Assembly: GCF_001457815.1 (NCBI RefSeq)
Contig: NZ_LN898218.1
Coordinates: forward strand, 124,001 to 188,000
From: Vitreoscilla massiliensis
GTDB lineage: Bacteria; Pseudomonadota; Gammaproteobacteria; Burkholderiales; Neisseriaceae
Length of the DNA stretch: 64,000 nucleotides
Direction of reading: 5' to 3'
How positions within the stretch are numbered: the first letter of the stretch is position 1; the number at the start of each line of letters is the position of its first letter. Shown here in pieces: positions 8,205 through 16,887 of the stretch. The notes beneath the pieces are model-generated. The model was not told where the DNA came from, made no database searches, and saw nothing but the letters and a program-made list of their open reading frames with translations. Made by a program: the position numbers and the translations under genes.

Positions 8205-9344
8205 CTAATACAAACCATGTGGGTTGGCATCGATGTCATGGCTGTGGATACGTCCCCACATTTTGACATAGCTCCACAAGGTGTAAATCAAAATCAGTGG
8301 TACGAAAATACAGGCCACCACAAACATCACGGTTAAGGTCAAATGGCTGGCGGTCGCATCCCACATGGTGAGGCTGGATGCCATGTCCAAGCTTGAAGGC
8401 AATAAGAATGGGAACAAGGCAAAACCGGCGGTTAAAATCGTGCCGATGATCATGATGCTGGTGCCCAAGAAACTCACGCCCGATTTGGATTTGATAAAGC
8501 CCAACAAAGCGAGCAAAGCGCCGACATAGGCCAATACCGGTGCCAACATAAACGCTGGGTAGGTACTGTAATTGTTCATCCAACCATGGTTACTGGCCGC
8601 CACGACTTTACCTAAAGGATTAATCGGGGCATTGCCATCGATGGCCGAGGTAATGGCATAGCCTTCAATATTGCCAAACGCCAACCACAAACCGACCACG
8701 CTGAACACCAACAAATACACGGCAGTAAAGATTTTACCCAAATTTTGTGAGCGCAATTCCACTTCTTTCTCAGTGCGCATTTGCAACCACGAGCAACCGT
8801 GGGCACACAACATGGCAAAACTGACGATCCCACACAACAAGGCAAATGGGTTCAGCAAGGCCCAGAAACTGCCGTGGTAAGTTGAGCGCATCAATTCATC
8901 CAATTGAAATGGCACGCCTAAGAACAGGTTGCCAAACGCCACCCCAAACACCAGTATTGGCACCGCGCCACCGATGCACAAAGCCCAGTCCCAAGCTGTG
9001 CGCCAGCGGGTATTGTCCAATTTAGAACGGTAATCAAAGCCTACAGGCCGCAAGAACAAGGCAAACAACACCAATAACAAGGCCCAATACATGCCTGAGA
9101 ATGCCACCGCATACACCAGCGGCCATGCGGCAAACAAGGCACCGCCGGCGGTAATGAACCACACTTGGTTACCGTCCCAATGTGGGGCGATGGAGTTGAT
9201 GCAGGCGCGGCGTTGTTGGTCGGTTTTACCCACAAACGGCATCACCACCATCGCGCCCATGTCAAAGCCATCGGTGAGCGCAAAGCCTATGAGCAAGACC
9301 CCGATTAACACCCACCAAATCACGCGCAATAATTCGTATTCCAT
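8205..9344 (-). CDS. cydB: Cytochrome bd ubiquinol oxidase subunit II
   Basis: Inner-membrane subunit of 379 aa (E. coli 379). Opens with WWVLIGVLLIGFALTDGFDM and carries HWDGNQVWFITAGGALFAAW, both hallmarks of CydB. Multiple transmembrane helices. With CydA it forms the high-affinity quinol oxidase that reduces O2 to water under low oxygen. It starts 3 nt after cydA, so they are surely cotranscribed and probably translationally coupled. Confidence 0.98.
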   Translation of the reverse strand: MEYELLRVIWWVLIGVLLIGFALTDGFDMGAMVVMPFVGKTDQQRRACINSIAPHWDGNQVWFITAGGALFAAWPLVYAVAFSGMYWALLLVLFALFLRPVGFDYRSKLDNTRWRTAWDWALCIGGAVPILVFGVAFGNLFLGVPFQLDELMRSTYHGSFWALLNPFALLCGIVSFAMLCAHGCSWLQMRTEKEVELRSQNLGKIFTAVYLLVFSVVGLWLAFGNIEGYAITSAIDGNAPINPLGKVVAASNHGWMNNYSTYPAFMLAPVLAYVGALLALLGFIKSKSGVSFLGTSIMIIGTILTAGFALFPFLLPSSLDMASSLTMWDATASHLTLTVMFVVACIFVPLILIYTLWSYVKMWGRIHSHDIDANPHGLY

Positions 9345-9347
9345 GTT

Positions 9348-10922
9348 TTACTCCTTGCTGGCTGCAACTGGGTTTTCGGTTTCAAAATGGTATTTGCCTG
9401 TGTGCAAACTGCTCGGTCCCAATTTGCAGAATTTCACCATCAAATACATTTCTATGATGAGCAACACGGTGTAAAACGCCACCAAAGCGGTAATCGAACC
9501 CCACACATCGCCGGCGCTGATGCTGGACACTGACAAATGCGTTGGCAAGACTTCGGCAATGGTCCACGGTTGACGACCATATTCGGCCACGATCCAACCG
9601 GTTTGTGCCGCAATCCAAGGCAAAGGCAAGCTGAACAAGGCAAATTTCAACAACCAAGTGCGTTTTTCAATATTGCGTTTCACCACCGCATACACCGCCA
9701 ATACCATCAACAACAACATGCTGAAGCCACACAACACCATCACGCGGAAAGACCAAAACAACGGTGCGACTTTCGGGATGGAATCTTTCACAGCGGCCTG
9801 TACGTGCGCCTCAGTGGCATCGACCACATTCGGTGCGTATTTTTTCACCAATAAGCCATAGCCCAAGTCTTGTTGGCGCGCTTTAAAGTCCGCCAACACT
9901 TGCTCAGATTTGTCGCCCGCTTTCAATTGTTGCAACAAGCCATAAGCGACCATGCCATTGCGAATGCGCACTTCATGATTGACCATCAAGTCTTTCAGGC
10001 CGACCACTTGTTTGTCCAAAGAACGCGTGGCGATGATGCCCATCACATACGGTATCTTGATGGCAAAATCGTTTTTCATTTCCTCTTGGTCAGGAAAGGC
10101 AATCAGGTTAAACCCAGCCGGCGCAGGCTCGGTTTCCCATTCGGCCTCAATCGCCGCCAATTTCACTTTTTGCACATCACCGATTTCATAACCGGATTCG
10201 TCACCCAACACAATCACCGACAAGGTTGAAGCCAAGCCAAATGCGGCAGCAATGGCAAACGAGCGGCGTGCAAACGGCAAATCGCGTTTTTTCAACAGGT
10301 AATAACTGGAAATGGCCAACACAAAAATCGCCCCAGTCACATAACCGGCAGAAACCGTGTGCACAAACTTCACTTGCGCCACGGGGTTAAAGATTAACTC
10401 CGAAAAACTGCTCAACTCCATGCGCATGGTTTCAAAGTTAAACTCGGCACCGACAGGATTTTGCATCCAACCATTGGCAATCAAAATCCACAAAGCCGAC
10501 AGATTGGAGCCCAAAGCCACCAACCAAGTCACGCCCAAGTGTTGAAATTTGTTCAATCTGTCCCAGCCAAAAAAGAACAGACCGATGAATGTGGACTCCA
10601 AGAAAAACGCCATCAAGCCTTCAATGGCCAACGGTGCACCAAAAATATCGCCCACATAATGTGAGTAATACGCCCAGTTGGTGCCAAACTGGAATTCCAT
10701 GGTCAAGCCCGTGGTCACGCCTAAGGCAAAGTTAATCCCGAATAATTTCCCCCAAAACTTGGTCATGTCTTTGTAAATTTCTTTACCCGAAATGACGTAA
10801 GTGGTTTCCATGATGGCCAAAATAAAAGCCAAACCCAATGTCAATGGCACAAAAATAAAGTGGTACATTGCGGTCATTGCAAATTGGAATCTGGACAGGT
10901 CTACAACGGCTTCTGATATCAT
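9348..10922 (-). CDS. cydA: Cytochrome bd ubiquinol oxidase subunit I
   Basis: Catalytic haem-bearing subunit, 524 aa (E. coli 522). FQFAMTAMYHFIFVPLTLGL near the N-terminus contains the haem b595 ligand His21 (E. coli His19). GWIVAEYGRQPW in the C-terminal half is the invariant CydA motif. The periplasmic quinol-binding Q-loop has the length of the enterobacterial type. A variant DUS lies in frame at ~9790 and reads VQAA. Confidence 0.98.
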   Translation of the reverse strand: MISEAVVDLSRFQFAMTAMYHFIFVPLTLGLAFILAIMETTYVISGKEIYKDMTKFWGKLFGINFALGVTTGLTMEFQFGTNWAYYSHYVGDIFGAPLAIEGLMAFFLESTFIGLFFFGWDRLNKFQHLGVTWLVALGSNLSALWILIANGWMQNPVGAEFNFETMRMELSSFSELIFNPVAQVKFVHTVSAGYVTGAIFVLAISSYYLLKKRDLPFARRSFAIAAAFGLASTLSVIVLGDESGYEIGDVQKVKLAAIEAEWETEPAPAGFNLIAFPDQEEMKNDFAIKIPYVMGIIATRSLDKQVVGLKDLMVNHEVRIRNGMVAYGLLQQLKAGDKSEQVLADFKARQQDLGYGLLVKKYAPNVVDATEAHVQAAVKDSIPKVAPLFWSFRVMVLCGFSMLLLMVLAVYAVVKRNIEKRTWLLKFALFSLPLPWIAAQTGWIVAEYGRQPWTIAEVLPTHLSVSSISAGDVWGSITALVAFYTVLLIIEMYLMVKFCKLGPSSLHTGKYHFETENPVAASKE

Positions 10923-10939
10923 TTGTTTGTCCTAAATAT

Positions 10940-11095
10940 TTATTGATCAGTCCCAAGTAAATGTTGTTGTACTTCTGGTGTGTAATTTTTAGGAATGGTT
11001 GGCTTGTCAAACCAAACCGCTTTGATGGTCAACAACAGCGCGATTTTAATCACCAATATCACGGCAATTTCCTTAGCCAATCGATTTTTACGCAT
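10940..11095 (-). CDS. cydP: Putative cytochrome oxidase small subunit CydP
   Basis: A 51-aa peptide too short for usual gene calling: MRKNRLAKEIAVILVIKIAL, then one further hydrophobic stretch and a polar tail. The basic start, single helix and position directly before cydA match the CydP family of beta/gammaproteobacteria. It ends 17 nt before cydA, so it is the first gene of the operon. A separate function from CydX is not established. Confidence 0.82.
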   Translation of the reverse strand: MRKNRLAKEIAVILVIKIALLLTIKAVWFDKPTIPKNYTPEVQQHLLGTDQ

Positions 11096-11397
11096 AGCGA
11101 TACACTCTTTCGTCATATAAAACTGGCTGAATTGATGGCTACTTCATTATATCTATGCACATATTAATAAGACATGTGGCATATTGTCGCAGCAGACTGA
11201 GGGGACAAACAGATGAAGCAAAAACGCTAAGAAAAAGAGCAACGATGAAACCACGACGGCTTCATCTTAGTACAAATACATACTTAAATGGAATTTTTAA
11301 CAAATAAAACAGATAGATTAAGTAACAAGCGGCCTGTAACAGTAACCCACATTGCATGAAATCACTATTGCAGCTGCCTTACAGGCCGCATCAAGCA
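11096..11397 (-). promoter_or_regulatory. cyd operon promoter region
   Basis: Upstream of cydP the minus strand carries TATAAT (forward 11146-11151), a consensus -10. No matching -35 and no clear FNR/ANR site were seen, which would fit an activator-dependent promoter. A widely spaced DUS pair occupies 11327-11389. Confidence 0.4.
11327..11389. repeat. Inverted DUS-like pair after the LysR gene
   Basis: AAGCGGCCTGTAA and TTACAGGCCGC are 38 nt apart, a longer loop than the other pairs, and lie just after the LysR gene stop. Confidence 0.7.
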
Positions 11398-12291
11398 TTA
11401 ATCACTGTGACGCAACACATCCAATAATTTGACGAAGCCAATCGACTCGCGCAAGCGACTGGGAAAATAGATGAAATACGGCGGCAAGGTCACGCACTTG
11501 TCTTGCATCATCGTCAATAAATCCCCCACGGATATGGCATCCGCGACCAACGCACTAGGCAAATAGGCCAAACCATAACCGGCTATCGCCGCATCCAACA
11601 CATGGTGCATATTGCTGAAGGTCAGACGGCCATTGACGTGAATTTTGACCTCACGCTTTTTCTCGACAAACTTCCATGTGTACAACATGCCCCCTTGTTT
11701 GGGTAAACGCTGATTGATGCACACATGTTTGACCAAATCTTTGGGCTTTTGTGGTAAATCACGTCCTTCTAAATATTTGGGCGCACCGACCAACACCATT
11801 TTAACAGGCGCGCTGATTTGCACGGTTTCCAAATCTTTGGCAATCAAATCGCCACGGCTGATGCCGGCATCACAGTGGTTTTTGCTGATGTCGGCTTCGC
11901 CATAATCGGAAACCACATCGATGTGGATGTTTGGGAATTCTTGTAAATACGACTGAATTTTTGGCCAAAACAAGCTGTGGATGACAAAATCGTCGGCGAC
12001 AATGCGAAACGTACCACTGGGCTTGTTTTTGGTGTCGATGATTTGATTGAGACCGCGTTGAATTTCTTCTACCGCAGGGCCTATCAAGGTGATGAATTGT
12101 TCGCCGGCTTCGGTTAAGGCCAAACTGCGCGTGGTGCGGTGCAGCAGTTTGATGCCCAGTTGGTGCTCCATCTTACTGATGATTTGACTGAGCGAGGCTT
12201 GCGAAATGCCCAAAATGGTTGCGGCACGGGTGATGTTTTGTTCACGCGCGACCACCATAAAAGCATGTAAATTGTTTAAACGTTCTTGCAT
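11398..12291 (-). CDS. LysR-family transcriptional regulator
   Basis: 297 aa from ATG 12291 (MQERLNNLHAF). The N-terminal winged HTH is clear: NITRAATILGISQASLSQII, then LGIKLLHRTTRSLALTEAGE. The rest is a periplasmic-binding-like effector domain with the FRIVADDFV start and a GYGLAYLPSALV segment near the C-terminus. Its target is unknown; it lies alone between two terminators, so it may act in trans. The upstream in-frame extension to 12321 lacks a better start. Confidence 0.9.
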   Translation of the reverse strand: MQERLNNLHAFMVVAREQNITRAATILGISQASLSQIISKMEHQLGIKLLHRTTRSLALTEAGEQFITLIGPAVEEIQRGLNQIIDTKNKPSGTFRIVADDFVIHSLFWPKIQSYLQEFPNIHIDVVSDYGEADISKNHCDAGISRGDLIAKDLETVQISAPVKMVLVGAPKYLEGRDLPQKPKDLVKHVCINQRLPKQGGMLYTWKFVEKKREVKIHVNGRLTFSNMHHVLDAAIAGYGLAYLPSALVADAISVGDLLTMMQDKCVTLPPYFIYFPSRLRESIGFVKLLDVLRHSD

Positions 12292-12453
12292 AATCGTTTT
12301 CCAGCATGGGCTTTTTAACACGCATTTTATCGCAACAGCCGCTCAGTCTGCACCTAACTTAGCCTCTTCATTAAGCTTGGAAAAGCTTGCTGCAAACGGC
12401 ATTGCGCTTGCAGTCGCACACAATGTAGCAATGGATACAAACACTTAAAAACA

Positions 12454-12495
12454 TAAAAAGCCATGCATACTTTGGTAATATACATGGCTTTTTAC
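12454..12495. terminator. Bidirectional intrinsic terminator
   Basis: AAAAAGCCATG and CATGGCTTTTT form an 11-bp stem with A- and T-rich flanks, directly downstream of the roadblock gene. Confidence 0.88.
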
Positions 12496-12511
12496 AGTAC
12501 GGTTAACACAA

Positions 12512-12868
12512 TTATTTCAAGGCTTTTTCTACTGCTGTCAAAGCACGACGAGCCAAGGCCAAGTTTGATTTGGCTTTATCCAATACGAAATACAAGAACA
12601 AACCATTTTGTTTGCTGACAGGACGCAACAAATGGTATTGCTCACCCAAAGTAATCAAAATATCGTCGATGGTGTCATTCAAACCCAACATGCCCATGGT
12701 TTTCATTTTAGCGCGCACCACTTCAGTATTACCTGCAGCAGCAATCTCCAAATCCACAGACGAATTACCACCACCAGCCAACAACATACCGCTAGAATAA
12801 TCCACCACAGCAGCTGCCAAAGCACCGTCTGTTTTCAACAACTCTGTTACGCATTCATTGTAATTCAT
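12512..12868 (-). CDS. Roadblock/LC7 domain protein
   Basis: 118-aa single-domain protein, cytoplasmic, with the roadblock pattern: a helix, then AAAVVDYSSGMLLAG, a long helix, and LITLGEQYHLLRPV followed by LFLYFVLDKAKSNLALAR. Bacterial members such as MglB act as GTPase-activating partners or scaffolds for small Ras-like GTPases. No GTPase gene is adjacent here, so the partner is elsewhere or absent. A long spacer before it suggests its own promoter. Confidence 0.85.
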   Translation of the reverse strand: MNYNECVTELLKTDGALAAAVVDYSSGMLLAGGGNSSVDLEIAAAGNTEVVRAKMKTMGMLGLNDTIDDILITLGEQYHLLRPVSKQNGLFLYFVLDKAKSNLALARRALTAVEKALK

Positions 12869-13451
12869 AATGTATTCCCATCTGATTTATTGGAAAAGGT
12901 AATATATTGTATTTTAAACTTTATGCTTATACAAAATATATTTGTAAGCATACTGATTTAAATCATGAAATATTTCCCACAATTGTGGTAAAGAGCGCAC
13001 TTTCACAGTTTTGATTCTATACTTCAGAACCCAAGCCTAAACTCAGCATTTTGGCTGGTAACACCAAAATATTTGTTCTGTTTTCAAACAGATAAAAACC
13101 TCATCGCGGTTTGTTATCATGGCTTATATATACCTCGTTTTATGCCAAAATACTAAAGCTAAATGGTAATTTTTTCGGATATTCGCATTTTTAACACACT
13201 TGCAAGCCAGATTGCCCTCTTAATATGGGCACTGATTTCAGTCAAAAATGCCGATTTTTAGCCACCGACGACATGTTTCTGACACCACTTGCTGTTATTT
13301 ACAGGCCGCTATGGTGGTTTCCATCATCATTGCTTATCTAGCTATGCGGTCTGTAAACACAGCATCGCTCTACACGAAACAAAACCGCCCATACAGGCGG
13401 TTTTGTCCAATACATTGCAAACTCAGTGTCCAACATACAAAACTGGCCGCA
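12869..13451. other. Spacer with promoter, DUS pair and terminator
   Basis: About 580 bases without a supported gene. The first ~250 nt are AT-rich and probably hold the roadblock promoter. A DUS copy (13298-13310) faces a variant GCGGTCTGTAAAC (13346-13358). A terminator follows at 13381-13404. The reading frame at 13248-13595 overlaps these repeats and the permease antisense and is rejected. Confidence 0.6.
13381..13404 (-). terminator. Intrinsic terminator of the permease operon
   Basis: AAAACCGCC and GGCGGTTTT form a 9-bp stem with a 6-nt loop. On the minus strand it is followed by a T-rich tail. It closes the operon that ends at 13452. Confidence 0.85.
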
Positions 13452-14855
13452 TTACTCGGCCTTCTGTCCCAACATTTCATCCACCGGCGCGGCAGCACGT
13501 TGGCTGGCGGTCAAGCGGAAATACACATAACCCAATGCCAAGATGGCCAAGAAGATGATGAACACCACGGTATTGAACCAAGCCATGGCCAATAATGCGC
13601 CCACGGCGATGCTCAACGAAATCCATGGAAAGATGGGATACAAAGGCGCGGTAAACGGGCGCTCCAAATTCGGCTCAGTGCGGCGCAATTTCAACAGGCT
13701 TAACATGGCGATGATGTACATCAATAAGGCGCCAAACACCGACATGGTGATGATGTTGGCGGTCAGCGGTTGGCCACCGATGACAATCAAGCTGTCACTG
13801 AAGATGGCGATGATGCCCACGATGCCGCCCAAGATGACCGCACGGTGTGGTGTGCTGAAGCGGTGGTTCACTTTGGAGAAATACGATGGCATGTAACCGG
13901 CGCGGCTCAAGGCGAAGATTTGGCGCGAATACCCCATGATGATGCCGTGGAAACTGGCAATCAAACCAAACAAGCCCAACCACACCAACATGTGCAACCA
14001 ACCACTGTTATGCCCTACCACCGCTTTCATCGCCTGTGGCAAAGGATCGTTCAAATTGGCCAATTGACGCCAATCGCCAACACCACCGGCAAAAAACATC
14101 ACCCCCAAAGCCAAGGCCACCAAGGTCAAAATGGCACAAATATACGCTTTGGGTACGGTGCGGCGCGGGTCTTTGGTTTCTTCCGCTGCCATGGCCACGC
14201 CCTCAATGGCCAAGAAAAACCAAATCGCAAACGGTATCGATGCCAAAATGCCCATCCAAGCCGTGCCATTCAAAGCCTCGCCACCGGCCCAACCATTGGC
14301 AGTGAAATTGGCCATGGAAAACTGCGGCGCCACCACGCCCATAAACACCAGCAACTCACCAATGGCCAAGATGGTGACAAACAATTCAAAATTGGCAGCG
14401 ATGCGCATGCCCAAAATATTCAAAGTCATGAACACAATGTAAGCCCCTACTGCCGCCACTTTCGGGTCTAACGCGGGGAATTGCACATTCAAATACGCAC
14501 CGATGGCCAAGGAAATGGCAGGCGGTGCAAACACAAATTCAATTAAAGTGGCCATACCGGCAAAATAGCCGCCAGTCGGCCCAAAGGCACGCAAGCCATA
14601 GGCAAATGGCCCACCGGCATGTGGAATCGAAGTGGTTAACTCGGTATAGCTGAAAATAAACGTCACATACATCAAGGCGATGACGGCCACGGCAATCAAA
14701 AAGCCCAGCGTTCCCGCCGAAGCCCAACCATAACTCCAGCCAAAATAATCGCCTGAAATCACCAAACCTACGGCAATGCCCCACAAATGTATCGCTCCCA
14801 ACGTGGGCTTCAGCTCCCGCACCACCTTGGTTTGATTGAGTTTTACTTCGCTCAT
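13452..14855 (-). CDS. Ethanolamine-type amino acid permease (APC family)
   Basis: 467-aa inner-membrane carrier with about 12 helices. SGDYFGWSYGWASAGTLGFL, SIPHAGGPFAYGLRAFGPTG and AEETKDPRRTVPKAY are typical of the ethanolamine permease branch of the APC superfamily, as I recall it. A strong ribosome site, GGAGGACTGACTC, precedes the ATG. It is the last gene of the operon with glutamine-synthetase-like ligase, two dehydrogenases and amidotransferase, so it likely imports the amino alcohol that they degrade. Substrate is inferred from family and context. Confidence 0.85.
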   Translation of the reverse strand: MSEVKLNQTKVVRELKPTLGAIHLWGIAVGLVISGDYFGWSYGWASAGTLGFLIAVAVIALMYVTFIFSYTELTTSIPHAGGPFAYGLRAFGPTGGYFAGMATLIEFVFAPPAISLAIGAYLNVQFPALDPKVAAVGAYIVFMTLNILGMRIAANFELFVTILAIGELLVFMGVVAPQFSMANFTANGWAGGEALNGTAWMGILASIPFAIWFFLAIEGVAMAAEETKDPRRTVPKAYICAILTLVALALGVMFFAGGVGDWRQLANLNDPLPQAMKAVVGHNSGWLHMLVWLGLFGLIASFHGIIMGYSRQIFALSRAGYMPSYFSKVNHRFSTPHRAVILGGIVGIIAIFSDSLIVIGGQPLTANIITMSVFGALLMYIIAMLSLLKLRRTEPNLERPFTAPLYPIFPWISLSIAVGALLAMAWFNTVVFIIFLAILALGYVYFRLTASQRAAAPVDEMLGQKAE

Positions 14856-14968
14856 GAGTCAGTCCTCCAAATGAGTGTATTGATGTTTGTGCTAAAACAT
14901 GTCTGTTTGGAGGCCTAGCTACTCACCTCCCGCAATGCTGTGTATTCAACTTCAAGATGGCTTTCTGT

Positions 14969-15667
14969 TTATTTCTGTGCTTGTGTTACCAACCAATCGA
15001 ACATTTGTTGTTGGCCGACATCGGCGGCGGCGGTGATTTCGGGATGCCATTGCACCGCCAACACATCATCGCGCCCCTCTAATTCCACTGCCTCTATCAC
15101 TCCATCCGGTGCCCACGCCACCGCTTTCAGGCCGCATCCCAATTGGTCTATGGCCTGATGGTGCCAAGAAGCCGTGCTCACTTCCGTGCCTATGACTTTG
15201 GCCAACTCACTGTCTGCTGCCACTTTAATGCTGTGTTGGATAGGGTCGCGCGGCGGCGCTCGGTGCAGAACACTTTCGCCCACCACATCAGGCAAATGCA
15301 CATGCAAAGTACCACCCAAGGCCGTGTTCAAAATCTGCATGCCACGGCAAATGGCCAAGACAGGTTTGGGCTGCTCTAATAAGGCTTGCATCAAAGCCAG
15401 CTCCATCGCATCGCGTTCAGGGCTTAAGTTGTAAATGGTTTCATGGCCGGCACTGCCAAACTCGGCAGGATTGATGTCACCCCCGCCGATTAACACCACC
15501 CCATCCAAGGCAGCCAACCAATCGCCGGCACAATCTGGGCACTGCCCAGACAACATCATCGGTACGCCACCCGCGCGCAATACTGCCTCCACGTACAACA
15601 CTGGCGTGTGCCAACCGTGGGTCGCGCTGGCAGGGTAAGTCGTTAAACCAATAATGGGTTTTTTCAT
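14969..15667 (-). CDS. Class I amidotransferase-like gamma-glutamyl amide hydrolase
   Basis: 232-aa cytoplasmic hydrolase of the peptidase C26 family, which includes PuuD (gamma-glutamyl-GABA hydrolase). The catalytic triad is visible: Cys107 in AICRGMQ, His208 and Glu210 in VQWHPE. The oxyanion region LIGGGDINP is present. No synthase partner is fused or adjacent, so it acts as a free hydrolase. In this operon it would cut the gamma-glutamyl bond of the oxidised intermediate, releasing glutamate and an amino acid (glycine if the substrate is ethanolamine). Its ATG overlaps the stop of the alcohol dehydrogenase. Confidence 0.88.
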   Translation of the reverse strand: MKKPIIGLTTYPASATHGWHTPVLYVEAVLRAGGVPMMLSGQCPDCAGDWLAALDGVVLIGGGDINPAEFGSAGHETIYNLSPERDAMELALMQALLEQPKPVLAICRGMQILNTALGGTLHVHLPDVVGESVLHRAPPRDPIQHSIKVAADSELAKVIGTEVSTASWHHQAIDQLGCGLKAVAWAPDGVIEAVELEGRDDVLAVQWHPEITAAADVGQQQMFDWLVTQAQK

Positions 15668-16824
15668 ACGATGCCTTTCACCGCAGCGATGAAGATGGCT
15701 GTGTAATCTGCGGGGGTAAGATTGATGGGATTGCCACCGTCACTCGGGTCTAATTTGGCTGCGGCACCGATGTCAGCGGCGCGGCTGTCATCGATGCCGA
15801 TGTCGCTTAAGCTGTGTGGAATGTTCAAATCAGCGCGCAAGCGCAAAATCCAATCCAAGAAACCAGTAAAAGAAGCGTCCTGTAAGCCAATATAGCGAGC
15901 AGCATCGCTCAAACGCGCCTCAATTGCCTCACGATTGCGCACCAACACATAGGGCAGCATGATGGCATTGGCCAAACCATGGTGGGTATCAAACACCGCC
16001 CCAATCGGATGCGACAGCGCATGCACACCGCCCAAGCCTTTTTGAAACGCGGTCGCACCCATGATGGACGCCGCCAACATGTTCGAGCGCGCGACGATGT
16101 CAGTGCCATCGGCGCAGGCTTGCGGCAGGTTATCGTGCACCAATTTCATCCCTTCCAAGGCCACGCCTTGCGCCATTGGGTGGTAAAACGGTGAACAATA
16201 CGCTTCCAAATTGTGCACAAACGCGTCTATGCCAGTGGCCGCAGTCAAATGGCGCGGCAAACCCACGGTTAAAGCCGGATCGGCCAACACGATTTTGGGC
16301 AACATCAACGGATGGAAAATAATCACTTTGCGGTGCGCTTCTTCATCAATGATTAACGAAGCCCGCCCCACTTCCGAACCCGTTCCCGATGTGGTTGGAA
16401 TGGCAATGCTGGGGGCCACGCCGGCGGTATTGACCCGCGTCCAATTGTCGCCCACGTCTTCAAAATCCCACAGCGGCCGCTGTTGCCCTGCCATCAAGGC
16501 AATCGCCTTGCCCACATCCAAGGCGCTGCCGCCACCGATGGAAACCACGCCATCGTGACCACCGCTGCGGTACAGTTCTACGCCTCGATTCACATCTGAA
16601 CCACCGGGATTGGGGCGCACGCTGTCAAACAAGCCATAATCAGGATAAGCGGCCTGTAACAAGGCTTTGACTTCATCCAGCACCGGCAGCTTGGCCAAAC
16701 CTGAATCGGTCACCAACAACGGTTTTTTCATGTGCAATTCTGCACACAATTGTGGCAATTCTTTGATGCGCCCCGCGCCAAAACGAATGGCAGTGGGGTA
16801 ATTCCAATTAGCGCTTAAACTCAT
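15664..16824 (-). CDS. Iron-containing alcohol dehydrogenase
   Basis: 386 aa from ATG 16824, which GAGGATGCACACC precedes. Family marks include GGGSALDVGKAIAL (NAD-binding), PTTSGTGSEV, and the metal site region with HALSHPIGAVFDTHHGLANA. It reduces or oxidises primary alcohols and aldehydes. Next to a ligase and an aldehyde dehydrogenase, it likely oxidises the alcohol of a gamma-glutamylated amino alcohol. A full DUS lies in frame at 16647-16660 and encodes LLQAAYP. Confidence 0.92.
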   Translation of the reverse strand: MSLSANWNYPTAIRFGAGRIKELPQLCAELHMKKPLLVTDSGLAKLPVLDEVKALLQAAYPDYGLFDSVRPNPGGSDVNRGVELYRSGGHDGVVSIGGGSALDVGKAIALMAGQQRPLWDFEDVGDNWTRVNTAGVAPSIAIPTTSGTGSEVGRASLIIDEEAHRKVIIFHPLMLPKIVLADPALTVGLPRHLTAATGIDAFVHNLEAYCSPFYHPMAQGVALEGMKLVHDNLPQACADGTDIVARSNMLAASIMGATAFQKGLGGVHALSHPIGAVFDTHHGLANAIMLPYVLVRNREAIEARLSDAARYIGLQDASFTGFLDWILRLRADLNIPHSLSDIGIDDSRAADIGAAAKLDPSDGGNPINLTPADYTAIFIAAVKGIV

Positions 16825-16887
16825 GGTGTGCATCCTCGTGTGGCAATTCAATGATTAAAAAAACAAAAGCTGTCAGTTGTTTGTGCC

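Noticed and set aside
11101..11200. FNR/ANR box upstream of the cyd operon
   Set aside because: I found only half-sites (ATCAA) and no TTGAT-N4-ATCAA, so I do not report one.
13248..13595. 115-codon plus-strand frame
   Set aside because: It runs through a DUS pair, a terminator and the antisense of the permease, with no SD.
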